Shown piece after piece: positions 1-9,700 of a DNA stretch of 30,898 nucleotides; within the stretch, counting starts at the first letter, position 1, and each line of letters opens with the position of its first letter. The DNA is from Spirogloea muscicola (lineage: Eukaryota; Streptophyta; Zygnematophyceae; Spirogloeales; Spirogloeaceae). Below the pieces are notes generated by a model. That model worked only from the letters and a program-made list of their open reading frames with translations. It did not search any database and was not told where the DNA came from. Position numbers and translations under genes: made by a program. The stretch spans positions 720,177 to 751,074 of the forward strand of contig WELB01000046.1 in NCBI GenBank assembly GCA_009602725.1, written 5' to 3'.

Positions 1-685
1 TGCGTCAATGCCAGTGTGGCGAGCGAGGGGCCGAGCCTGGCGAGCTGGCTGCTCACGTCCTGCGCTGTTCCCACGGCGGCGAGAGGACGGCGGCCCACGA
101 CCGCCTCCGGGACGCGATGCCCGGCATCCTGGTGGAGGCTGGTTTCGCGGTGGCAGCGGAGAACTACGGCGTCATGCCGCTCCAGGAAAGGGCCGACGGT
201 CTCCACGCTGGTCGCGTCGACCTGGTGGCCACCCCACAGGCCGGCGGGCCACGTCTGCTTCTGGACGTGGTGACTACCGACGCATTCGACCGCTCCCACC
301 CAGCCCAGTCTGCCACCAAGGCTGGGTATGCGGTCGCCTGCGCCGCTCGGGCAAAAGAGATCAAGTACGCCGACCATCCGCCGGAAGACAAGTTCTTCCC
401 GTTGGCAAATGACATCCATGGGGCACTGGGCGCTCGGTGGCTTGAGCTACTTAACCAGCTCGCCCGCCACGCAATCGCCCGTCGCTTCCAGGGTGAGCCG
501 GTAGACTTTCCTGCAGCCGGGTCGCTGGCGCAAGTGTATCGCATGCGCTTGGCCGTCTCGCTGCAGAGGTCCATGGCCCGTGCGCTGCACCTTCGTGCCT
601 AGCTGCTGCCTCTGGCTCTGTCCAGGGGACCCACTTCCAGGACCCTAGCATCTCTGATCTGCGGCTGCTCAGCAGGAATTACTGA
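1..685 (+). pseudogene. Non-LTR retrotransposon C-terminal fragment (zinc knuckle plus restriction-like endonuclease), broken
   Basis: The reading frame is already open at the window edge (codons in phase with base 9) and runs to a stop at 600-602. It begins with a C-x-C...H-x4-C knuckle (CQCGE...HVLRC, bases 9-80), then H-G-G-E-R-T and H-D-R-L-R-D. A nuclease core follows with R-V-D-L, 14 residues, then D (LLLDVV), and later a K-x2-K-Y segment. This order matches the C-terminal CCHC plus restriction-like endonuclease region of R2/NeSL/CRE-type non-LTR elements; the exact clade is inference. The end of the protein (ISDLRLLSRNY, stop 683-685) continues in another frame. Compared with the copy at 1729-1928, about 10 bases are missing near 600, which created the early stop. 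The element is therefore dead here. The upstream RT domain lies outside the window or is absent. Codon use is GC-rich, unlike nearby spacer. Confidence 0.72.
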
Positions 686-888
686 GTCATTCGTAGCTGC
701 TTTGTTTCTTCTTGTGCTTGTTTTTCTTAGCGCTTCCCCTGGCTCCCTTCTCGTACTTTGTCCATTCTTTTTTGGGCTGGCTGTTCCAGCCCCTATCCTC
801 AATGGGCGAGCTCCTTCTCCTCCGAACCTTTGTCAATTCTTTTTGGGCTGGCTTTTCGTGCAGCCCTTGCCCCCATTGGGAGTGCCAC
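686..888 (+). repeat. Retroelement 3' tail with two stem-loops
   Basis: Downstream of the stop at 683-685 there is a T-rich tail with a perfect 7-bp stem-loop at 774-792 (GGGCTGG, CTGTT, CCAGCCC). A 6-bp stem follows at 845-866 (GGGCTG...CAGCCC). Both are preceded by a TTGTCNATTCTTTTT-like run, and the first is followed by CTCAATGGGCGAGC. The same arrangement recurs behind other copies in this window, so this is a family 3' untranslated region rather than chance. An inverted copy of 820-897 lies at 28550-28645. Confidence 0.7.
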
Positions 889-955
889 TTCTCTCTTAGT
901 TTGCAGCGCTCGCAAGCATTAGCTCTTCATCAACGTGCAAGTAGTGCGCTCTAAG
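889..955 (+). pseudogene. Retroelement coding scrap, LQRSQALALH segment
   Basis: A short stretch encodes SLSLQRSQALALHQRA and then stops. The same peptide (SLQRSQALALHRRAGRAL) is found in the longer copy at 29727-30317, just before its C-terminal tail. This is a 5'- and 3'-truncated fragment of the family. Confidence 0.55.
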
Positions 956-1009
956 TCAATTTTTCGGCACTTCTTTCTTTGGCTTTGGACATTGTCCATT
1001 CTTTCTTTT

Positions 1010-1028
1010 GGGCTGGCTTTGCCAGCCC
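1010..1028 (+). repeat. Perfect 8-bp hairpin of the retroelement tail family
   Basis: GGGCTGGC, TTT loop, GCCAGCCC forms a perfect inverted repeat. It is preceded by TTGTCCATTCTTTCTTTT and followed by CTATTCTCAATGG, as in the tail at 774-810. Confidence 0.75.
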
Positions 1029-1064
1029 CTATTCTCAATGGACGCGCCCTTTCTTCTAAGTCAG

Positions 1065-1142
1065 GCCTCCGGCTTTCGTGGCGGCGCTCCAGCTCCCCAA
1101 GTTAGCTTGTCGGATTTGTTTGTGCTCACCCGTGGGTACTAA
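1065..1142 (+). pseudogene. Retroelement C-terminal fragment ending L-T-R-G-Y-stop
   Basis: One frame encodes ASGFRGGAPAPQ then VSLSDLFVLTRGY and a TAA stop at 1140-1142. The close relative at 19256-19342 encodes ATGFRGGAPASQ then ASLSTLHVLTRGY. This is the extreme C terminus of the retroelement protein family in a 5'-truncated copy. Confidence 0.62.
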
Positions 1143-1213
1143 TGTCAACTTAGGCACCTCAGTTCAGGTGTCCGTATTATGTAGCCTTGTTTAATTTGCA
1201 CTAGGCTCTGCCT

Positions 1214-1320
1214 GAACACTGTATTGGCTTGAATTGGCCTCCTTTTCAATTTCATGCGCTCCGCGCGCCTTCTCGCTTTCTGGGCTGGCTTTTGACAGCC
1301 CCCACCCCTTTGGAAATACA
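1214..1320 (+). repeat. ATGCGC box followed by hairpin, repeat unit
   Basis: The segment TGTATTGGCTTGAATTGGCC followed by a pyrimidine run and TTTCATGCGCTCCGCGCGCC recurs almost unchanged at 29134-29180. Here it is followed 20-30 bases later by a GGGCTGGCTTTTGACAGCCC stem-loop (1282-1301). It is one of six plus-strand copies of this box in the window. Confidence 0.6.
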
Positions 1321-1368
1321 CGAATATTGTCCTTATAAATATCGGAAGCGCGGCCGAATTGACTGGTG

Positions 1369-1560
1369 GCTGGGAGAAGCCAGCCCAAAAGGAATGGACA
1401 AGGTCAAGAGGAGCCGAATGGCGCAGAAAGCAGGGGACTGAAGGCTAAGACGACAAGGAGGCTCTCAGTAACCTCTAGTAAGCAAGTGCAGGTCAGAATA
1501 GCTAGAGGGCGGGAAGACGTCGCCCTGACGAAACCCGGAGGCAGCCGCCAGGCAGCCGCC
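1369..1560 (-). pseudogene. Minus-strand retroelement C-terminal fragment plus tail hairpin
   Basis: Read on the minus strand, 1560 down to 1465 encodes AASGFRQGDVFPPSSYSDLH then LLTRGY and a TGA stop at 1465-1467. The family hairpin (GGGCTGGCTTCTCCCAGCC, 1386-1369 in minus orientation) follows about 80 bases after the stop. The family therefore inserted in both orientations. Confidence 0.6.
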
Positions 1561-1570
1561 TTATAAAGAG

Positions 1571-1629
1571 CTCCCTTCTTTCCATCTGCAACTTACTCCG
1601 ACTTGCGCCTGCTGACCCGGGGTTACTAA
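1571..1629 (+). pseudogene. Retroelement C-terminal scrap (YSDLRLLTRGY-stop)
   Basis: A plus-strand reading ends in TYSDLRLLTRGY with TAA at 1627-1629. It abuts, head to head, the minus-strand copy at 1369-1560 that has a similar end, so the pair forms an imperfect inverted arrangement. Confidence 0.55.
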
Positions 1630-1728
1630 GCTCCAATTTGCTCTAGTCTCGGTGTTGGGTTTAGAGCCTTTCGGCCCTTTGGACCTTGACCATTTTATCT
1701 GGGCTAGCTTTTCGCTGCTTCCATGGTT

Positions 1729-2060
1729 AGCCGGTGGACTTTCCTGCAGCCGGGTTGTTAGCGCAGGTGTACCGGATGCGCTTGGCCGTTTCGCTGCAGA
1801 CGTCCATGGCGCGCGCGCTGCACCTACGCGCCGGCAGAGCCCTCGCTGCTGCCTCTGGCTCTGGCCAGGGGACCCACTTTCAGGAGCCTAGCGTCTCTGA
1901 CCTGAGGCTGCTTAGCAGGGGTTATTGAGTGATACGTAGCTGCTTTGTCTCTTTGTGTGCTTGTTTTTTCTTAGTGCCCCCTGGCCCCGTCTCGTACTTA
2001 GTTCATCCTTTTCTGAGCTGGCTTTTCCAGCCCCTATCCTCAATGGGCGCGCCCTTTCTT
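1729..2060 (+). pseudogene. Retroelement C-terminal fragment with 3' tail and hairpin
   Basis: Bases 1729-1928 encode PVDFPAAGLLAQVYRMRLAV, a region matching 499-600 of the first copy, and then AGRALAAASGSGQGTHFQEP and SVSDLRLLSRGY with a TGA stop at 1926-1928. The copy is 5'-truncated but its end is intact. The tail has the family stem-loop at 2015-2033 (GAGCTGG...CCAGCCC), 87 bases after the stop, followed by CTATCCTCAATGGGCGCGCC. Confidence 0.68.
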
Positions 2061-2630
2061 CTTTTCCACAGCCCCCGCCGCCTCTCGGAAAGAAAGTGGC
2101 TGGTGCACCACTAGGCAAAAGCCAGTGCAAAAGGTGGGGCTACATGAAACGGAGCCCTATGCTAAGGAATGTTTTCGTGTATTTGAAACAAACAAAGGCC
2201 AAATGGCCACGTAAAAGGCAAGTACATCTAGTAACGGGTCCAAGGTAAGATACGAATGCAGGCTGAAAATGGACGTCTGTATCCACGGGCACATATGAAT
2301 CCAGGCTAACTTGGAGGAAGAAACAGCTCATTTAACGTAAGGCAATTGCTATAGAGGCCAGCCCAAGAACTGTACAAGGTCTGAAAGGGCCGGAAGGTGT
2401 AGAACCTTGGGGAGCCGGGGTACCACCAAGAGAGAAGATTCAGCCAGCGAGTCGCACACGCCCTGTGGACGTCGACTTTAACCGCGACAGTAGTAGAATC
2501 AAAGCTAGTTGTCGAAAAGAACAGCACTTCCAGTATACCGTAATGGCTGTGACAGGCCATGCCAATGGAACGTACAAGGCCTGAAAGAGAATTTGCTCGT
2601 CCATGGAAGAAGAGGGGCTAGGAAAGAAGA
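2061..2630. other. Repeat-derived spacer, no gene seen
   Basis: No coding stretch with recognisable similarity is visible. Bases 2355-2400 carry a degenerate minus-orientation tail motif (GGCCAGCCCAAGAA followed by a GGTCTGAAAGGGCCGG word that recurs at 2960-2980). Confidence 0.4.
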
Positions 2631-2639
2631 AAATGCTCG

Positions 2640-2860
2640 CCCATTGAGGATAGGGGCTGGGAAAACCAGCCCAAAAAAGACTGAACAAAGTACGAGAAGG
2701 GGGCCAGGGGAAGCGCTAAGAAAAGCAAGCACAAAAGAAACAAAGCAGCTACGAATTACTCAGTAACCCCTGCTAAGCAGCCGCAGATCAGAGATACTAG
2801 GCTCCTGGAAGTGGGTCCCCTGGCCAGAGCTGCCTAGCAAAGCCAGCCAGAAAAGAATGG
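2640..2860 (-). pseudogene. Minus-strand retroelement C-terminal fragment with tail hairpin
   Basis: On the minus strand the frame ends SSGQGTHFQEPSISDLRLLS then RGY, with the stop at 2762-2760. A perfect 7-bp stem-loop (GGGCTGG/CCAGCCC at 2654-2672) lies 88 bases downstream, followed by CTATCCTCAATGGGCGAGC at 2653-2635. Apart from orientation this closely matches the plus-strand copy ending at 1928. Confidence 0.68.
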
Positions 2861-3017
2861 TCAATATCCAAAGGCCACGAAAGAGGTGCCAACAAGAAAA
2901 TTCTACACAAGCAGAGACGAGATGATGCCGATGGAAGCTCAGTACCCACGAGAGGGCAAAGGCCTGAAAGGGCCGGATGGCGTAAGAGCAGGATACTCTA
3001 GGTCTCCAAGGCGTCAG

Positions 3018-3600
3018 CAAGAGATGCTCCATGACCTCTGTCAGCAAGTGCAAATCAGAATAAGTAGAGGGCGTGTTGGGGAGGGAAAGACTCTTCCAGT
3101 AGAGGGCGATGATTGGCTAGCCGAGACAAGGAATGGACAACGCTCGGAAAGCCAGAACAGCGCTAAAGCACACAGTGACTCGAGTGGCCACTAGGTGGCC
3201 AATATCCCCTGTTGAGCAGCCGCAGGTCAGAGAAACTAGTCTCCGGGTTGCGGGTCCCGTCTATGGGCGAGCACTTTCTCTATAGCCAGAGGCTGCAGCC
3301 AAAGCGGCGCGACCAGCACGTAGACGCAGCGCGTGTGAAAATGACCGTTCCAGCGACTCATCAGTCCGTCTCTAACAAGCAGTGTACTGGCCTGCAGTGG
3401 CCTCCCTCTAACAAGAATGTGCTCGCCCATAGAGAAGAGTGGCTGGCAAAGCCAGCCCAAGAAGTATGGACAATATCCCAAGCCAAAGAAAGAGGAGCCG
3501 AAAGAACTACACTACAGTCCATGCCTTTTGGACTAGGACGAAGACAGCAGCCAGAGGACGCTCAGTAACCTCTAGTCAGGAACCTCTAACAAGCAGTGAA
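3018..3600 (-). repeat. Cluster of minus-strand retroelement tails
   Basis: Several minus-strand ends are stacked here. One, around 3075-3020, has YSDLHLLTE in place of LLTRGY. Another, around 3265-3205, has FSDLRLLNRGY but with TGG where the stop should be. A doubled CTAGAGGTTACTGA/TTAGAGGTTCCTGA lies at 3600-3564. A perfect 7-bp hairpin (GGCTGGC, AAA, GCCAGCC) is at 3441-3457. Repeated CTCTAACAAG words occur at 3369, 3402 and 3586. No complete open element remains. This nest ends where the host gene begins. Confidence 0.55.
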
Positions 3601-3607
3601 CTGTCTT

Positions 3608-3650
3608 TGCAGTGGCCTCTTCAGTCCATGCGAACAGCGCGCCTTTCCGC
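3608..3650 (+). promoter_or_regulatory. ATGCG box upstream of the MOM1-like gene (repeat copy)
   Basis: GCAGTGGCCTCTTCAGTCC is followed by ATGCGAACAGCGCGCCTTTC. It is a diverged copy of the box found at 1251, 19540, 28838, 29168 and 29529. It lies about 145 bases before the chosen start codon at 3773, at the left edge of a GC-rich island. If transcribed, its ATG opens a reading frame (MRTARLSAITPSALAAP...) that overlaps the main start out of frame. A 5'UTR or promoter role is inference from position only. Confidence 0.4.
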
Positions 3651-3772
3651 CATCACCCCCTCGGCCTTGGCCGCACCATGCCGGCGCGGCCCCGCCGCGG
3701 CCTCGACGCCGCCGCCGCCGCCGCCGCTGCGCTTCGACAAGGCGGCGCCGCAGAGCCCTCGGGAGGGGCGGC

Positions 3773-6700
3773 ATGGTCGGCGGCTGGCTGGACCCCGACG
3801 TGGACGAGGGCTCGGAGGACGACGACGAGGAGGACTACGTCCCCGACGAGGGCGGCGGCGGCTGGCTCTGGCTGGCGAGCTCCAGCCCGCACGTCGGGGG
3901 GAAGGCAGCTGCGATCTCATCCAAGGACTTGCTTGCGAGCAGCTCGCCTCAGAGCGCCGGTGCTCCGCTCCCGCCGGCCAAGGCCTCAGGGCTGCCTGAT
4001 GGCAGCTCTGCGCAGCAGCTTGAGGCGTCCAACGGCAACGAGATCACTGCCACGTGCAAAACCTGTCCCCAAGGTCGCAGCGGCGACGACGAAGCGCCGA
4101 TGCTTCTTGAGGTGGAGGTGCCACAGAGCCTCGAGTTGAGCAAGAAGCGGAAGCGGGTCAACGGAGGAGGCGACGGTCACCTGGTCCGACAGCCTAGCTC
4201 AGCTTGCCCCCGGAGTCTAGCAGGCAAATACTGTGCCGTTGCATCAGAAGCAGCCGTAAACCCCTTCACCTTGTTGTCTTTGGGCAGACGACAAAGTACT
4301 GGAGATCGAGTTTGGCAAGCTGTTTGTCGTCTAGAAGTAGGGATTTGTGGCACGGCAGTCATGCTGACGTTATAAGAACCTGTGTGGACAGGTGAGTGAC
4401 AGTAATCAAGCCGTTGGCTCAAGAAGCACCGTCGGTGATAAGGTGCAGGTCAGCGATCATGGTCGTAACGTGGTGGATGTTGTAGCACAAGTGGGAGATA
4501 TTTCACCAGCCACAGCCAATGGTGGACAGTTGCCTAACACAGAACTGGAGCCAACGGATGCACAAAGGGTAGAAAGGACACCGCAACAACATCCAAATAG
4601 CATGCAGGCAGATATTCTGTCGCTTGAACACGCCCCAGTGGCCTCCCAGGTCAATGAGCAAGAACTAGTCAAAAGCAGTGATGCAGAGGCCGGTGAGAGG
4701 CGCTCGCGTGACGAGGTCATTGGAGGCGACGAAAGACAAGTGGATGACTCCGAGCTGCGGAGGAGGAAGAGCAAGATGCTGTGGCAAGTGCTGCTCCGGC
4801 AGGTGGACCTGAACAAGCTGCAGAAGAAGCTTGAGGTGGGCATCCTAGTCGAGCAGGCTGTTCCTGTACCTTTGGGGAAACATCCAGAATGCATGGACAG
4901 GAGCTGTCCACCTCACTTCTTCTCGTGGAGTAGGGAAAAGGGGAAACTTGCTGGAGAAGAGAGATATACAGTCAGCGTCAGCAATCTTAGTACTACAGAA
5001 CAATGCATGTCTTTGATACGCACCAGGCTGTGCTCGTTGGTCGGGATCAACAGGAGTACTGGCTTAAGCTGATACCCATCGTTTCTGATCCAGGAGCTCC
5101 CTACAGTACTTGAGGATACGCCTCCTGGGCTTATTCACATGGACAGTCCACGCAAGGAGGAGGAAGGCGAGGATGAGATACTAGATACAGAAGAGGAGGC
5201 CGAAGACCTCTCATACCCACCAACTTTCGTCCACAATGAACGCTGTGAGGCATGCTCAACCAGGGGGGAGCTCTTGTAAGTCGTATGCTGCCCTTCTGTT
5301 TGTGGACTTGTTGCCAATCTCTACTTAAGACGGGAGGGCAGGGGCAGCATTACACACCAAGAAGACCTATCCTGTATGCATGCCCTTCCTGCCCTCGATG
5401 ACTACGGCTTGCTCCAAGACCGTAGCTGGCTATAATCACCAATTACCAATGTTTGGCATATAGCAGGAGTGAAGATGGGCCAGGGAGGAGGTTGTATGAT
5501 CGGAGCATTTAACTTTGACCGGTGTTCGTGAGATTGTTGCTGACTATGATTTGTGGCACATTCTGGCAGACTGTGTGATGGAGCAGGCTGCACAATCACA
5601 TACCACCTAACGTGCTGCACTCCTCCTTGGGACGAAGTTCCCTTTGGCAACTGGTATTGTCCAGAATGCGCTTACAAGAGGATAAAGGAGGGCGTGGATG
5701 TTGTCGCCTCCACAGTTGAGTCTATTTGGGGCATGAGAAGCAATCGCCGTGGCCTGCCTCTCAAACTGCTGCCTAGTCCCAGCAAGCCAAAAGACACCTC
5801 ACTCCTGATTGAGATGGAGGACTTACTGCTCTTTCACTTCAGCATGCTACCTGGAGCACTTTCAGAAGAGGTGAGGACAGGACCAAGTAACTCGGACCCA
5901 GCATGGGTTGGTGAAGGCATCTCCAATGGCCAACAAAGTGAAGCAGAGTACTTTGTGAAGTGGGCGGGTGCCTCTCACTGCCACAACTCATGGCTGAAGG
6001 AGAGTGAGGTGCTTTTTGCCCCTCAAGGTGCCCGGGTGCTTGCAGCCTTTAAGAAGCTCTGGGCCGGCGGCAAGGTGAACTAGTAAATACCTTCCACTAT
6101 TGTTCTCTCCTTACTGTGTTAGGTGCTTCCTGCAGTGGAAGCATCACATCACGCCTCCTCTCTGTTTGTAGCTTGCTGTCTTCCAATATCACAGTAAGGG
6201 TTTGTGAGACAATTCTATCAAAGTCAACATACGCGAGCAAGTTTAGCATTGTGGAAGAGGCCCTGCAGCACTCAGCTTCAACTCGCCACACTGTTGGGTG
6301 CAGGTGAAAAAGTGGAAGGATTTGTGGACCAAGCCCCAAAGATTGCTACGCAGCAAGGAGATAATGCCCCCAATATACTCCCCATCTAGGCGGCTGAGCA
6401 GTGGTCGTATGAGGCGGCAGGCTGCCTCGTCTACAATTGGCAAGGAGTGGTGAGGTGCTTATGTACTGCCAGATCGGTTTGCACTCTGTATAGACAGTCA
6501 TGTATTGTTGGTCTCCAGGGCTACTTGTCATACCACCAGAGCAGCAGTCAGCTCTGCAGCTGCTGCTCACTTAGCAAACAGGTTTCTTGACTACTAACAG
6601 CATTCGGCCTTCACGTGGCTTGCGCATCTATTTTGCTCGCAGCTTGGTCTAATAGTTGTGCATATTGGCAAGAAGGCACTCTTCACTAGAGTATTACAGC

Positions 6701-9700
6701 TGTTGTGGGGTGCAGTCTCTTACAAGGGCATGTGTGCTTTCCCTCACATGGTGCAGTCTGTCAAGAAACACACCCATAAGAAGATGTAGCAGCAGGTGCT
6801 TTGTGAGTCGGGGTACTGATTGTGATCTTGAGAGAAAAAGAGCCTACTGATAGACCAAGCCAAGATTGCTCTCACTGCAGGCTTGTCAAGTGGAGGGGTT
6901 TGCCTTACTCTTGCTGCACATGGGAGCCTTCAAATGAGGAAACGTTGGCAACTGCTGAAGCTCTCACCCTGCAAAGCCACCTTCAAAGTCGTCACCTGAT
7001 ATATCAGAGTCGACTTGATCCAAGCAAGGCTGCCGAGGTGCGACTCAGACGACCATGGAAGTTGCCTTCATATGTGCCAAACATAAATGTATTATCATTC
7101 TTAAATCATTCAGCCTTCCCCAAAGCATCTCAAGTACGACTTGCAGCTTCTGTGGCTCAGGTTGAGGCCAAGCGAAAGGGTGAGCCCAGCATGAGCGTGC
7201 AACTCCCTAAAGGACTACAGAGTTTGGGAGCAAAGAGCATGTCTTATCAGGTGGACTGCCTTAATTGGCTCATATCTCGGTGGAAGTCAGCAGACGACCA
7301 CGCTCTCACTTCCTTCTCTCATGGCCTGGTGCGTCTCCCATGGCCAATCCCTTCTGTCGTTGTATGGAGATTGGCATTGGTAGTAGGAGATAGGCCTTAG
7401 GAACAACGCCATTCTTCATCCTGCACTTTAGCAGCTGCTGTGTTTGAAAACAGACATGCCAGGAAGACCCTGGTGCCTAACATGTCAGGCACCTGCGCCG
7501 TGTGCGGAGTGTATGATTTCAAGATTGCTTGTTGTCTGCTAGGGGAGGAGATTTGCTACCATATTATTTCTAGAAGTTGTTCTTCAACAATACCAGATGC
7601 CACGCGCAGTCCTCATCATCGGTGAAGCCTCATGCCTCTTTAGATGGGAGGCACAATTGGAGCACTTTCTCCCTGATGTGAACACTGTACATCTCAAAGG
7701 GGGCAAGGCAAGCAGGAACCTTATTGTCAAGGAAGAGCTTGGGCCCAATCCCACTATTGCTCAGTGCGTTCTAGCTTCACCAGAAGTCATCAACAAGGTG
7801 TGCGTTGCTTGCTGAGATTGAGCATCAGTGGCGCCCACTGATGCATGAAATTTGGCACAGCTCACCTTATGGGGTATTCTAATTCGCGTGAGCGTTGAGA
7901 TGCTTGCTTTTGTAGGTCCTCTCCTGCAGTTCGAGATAGGGAGCATGTGCAGGCAGTGACGTGCTATGATGAACTGCTTCAGAGAGGGCTGCCTTTGACC
8001 TGCAAGGAATGCTCGTGGGCTTTGCAGGAGTTAGACTTTTTCGTAAAGGAGAATTGGGGCATCATCGTACTAGAAAGTCCTGGTTGGGCTTCTGTGCCAG
8101 TAAAACCCTTGGGTTCATTTTCGCAGCTACATGCAGATTTTCGACTTGCGCTGTCAGAAAGACCACTTGCAGTAAGCTTTTCACACACTGGCCAGCTGTA
8201 TAATTTTAATTTCAAGAGCAAAGCTTGGGTGTTGATACTTAAAAATACAGTAGAATACACACCTACATTTGAGTTCCACGCAGATGCTTCAGCATGAATG
8301 TGTTGTTGAGTACAAAACACTAGTTGCCATTCAAGATCGAAGTTCTAATTGTCAGTAGCCCTTCAATTGAGATATTCAGTGCTTGTCCAATTTTGCTGAT
8401 GCTCATCATATATGAGGTGCCGTGCATCCTGCACACGGTACCATCACATTGACAGCCATTGTCCTTACAAAACACAGGATCAGCCAGAGGCCAGTGCCAG
8501 ATTTCTCCTCCACTTCATGAACCCCAGCAAATATAGTTTGGAGGAGCAGGCAGAGGGTTGGAGCCCAGCAGAGACGAGCTTGAAGAAAGTGACTGCCCGG
8601 GTGGAGAAGAGAGAGCACAAGGCGGTCAAGGTAGTGGAGATGTGGTTGCCTGTGGACATGCGCAGCATTCAGAAGGAGTACTACAGGTAAAACAGGGCAA
8701 TCATGCACTTGCCCGAGCTGCCCATCTGAGAAGTCAGAATGTTCTTCTGTAGCCAGATGAGACCTGAGCTTGCATTTCTTGCTCCTTGCTCTGGCACGTC
8801 ATGAGCTCCTCTTCGGGCTTAGTGAGACATGTGATATATAGCTGACCTGAGTTGGCCTCTAGAACCATTTCACCTGAGCACAATTTGGTGCCGTTGCATA
8901 GGGCAATCTTGCGGAGTCAAGCAGGCCTTTTGATGTCTGGCAAGCAGCAGTTGGAGAGTGGAGGAGTCACTCTGCAAGATGTTATTGCTCAGCTTCGTAT
9001 GGTGAGGACAGGGCGGTCTACTCTCCCTTGACTTGGTGCAATCTGCAAAGGCCAAGCAGCGAGTATGCCTTAAGCTGCAAGAAAGCCATGTGTTGTCTGA
9101 CAGTGTTGCGACCACGCATCCTTGGTGGCGGGAACAACCAGGATGCAGTGGGCCCTGCAGCTGGCAGATGAGTCCAGTGGCAAGCTGCAGGTGCTTCAGC
9201 ACCTCCTCAACCACTTTTGTCAGTTGGAAGAGAAGGTTGTCCTTCTTTACCAGGTACCTCCCTTTCTACCCAACTTCTACTCAAGGTTGTTATTGACAAT
9301 ATTAGCGAAGATACGCTGCTTACATTCAGCTGCTAAGGTCTGGATATTGTGGAGAATGTATATTGAGTATACTTTCTTTGCTCCTTTTGGTGTTCGCTGG
9401 AGGGCTTGTGGTGCTGTATTCTATGCTGATTTCATACTGCTGAGGGATGGTTGTACAGCTCAGTCACCTGCAGTGTCTATCACGTGTGCTGTCAGCACGA
9501 TTGAGCCAAGTTACTCAGTTGATGGCTCGCTTGTCACTTGACTGTGTTGGTGCCACCCTGTTGGGCTTTGCAAGGTGCATGCTATGGGAGCCATTCTTGA
9601 AGACAAATTCCTTAGGCGGGCAAAATTTAGTTACACCTTCATTGACAGTGCAAACACCATCGGAGTCAAATTGGCACAAGTTGCGGAGTTTAACACCTGG

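Noticed and set aside
774-866. Hairpins interpreted as bacterial-type terminators
   Set aside because: They are followed by C-rich rather than T-run sequence and belong to a eukaryotic retroelement tail repeated in both orientations.
1-3600. CRISPR-like array because of recurring short palindromic words
   Set aside because: Copies are diverged, irregularly spaced, in both orientations, and attached to retroelement coding ends. The genome is eukaryotic.
3596-3772. Upstream in-frame ATG at 3596 as start of the MOM1-like protein
   Set aside because: It lies in retroelement-derived sequence and would add an Arg/Pro low-complexity leader. The ATG at 3773 begins a plausible acidic N terminus.
4287-4391. 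Small exon encoding DKVLEIEFGKLF between exons 1 and 2 of the MOM1-like gene
   Set aside because: The phase fits and the peptide looks natural, but the donor (GTCGTC) is poor and no family support exists. It is left as a possibility only.
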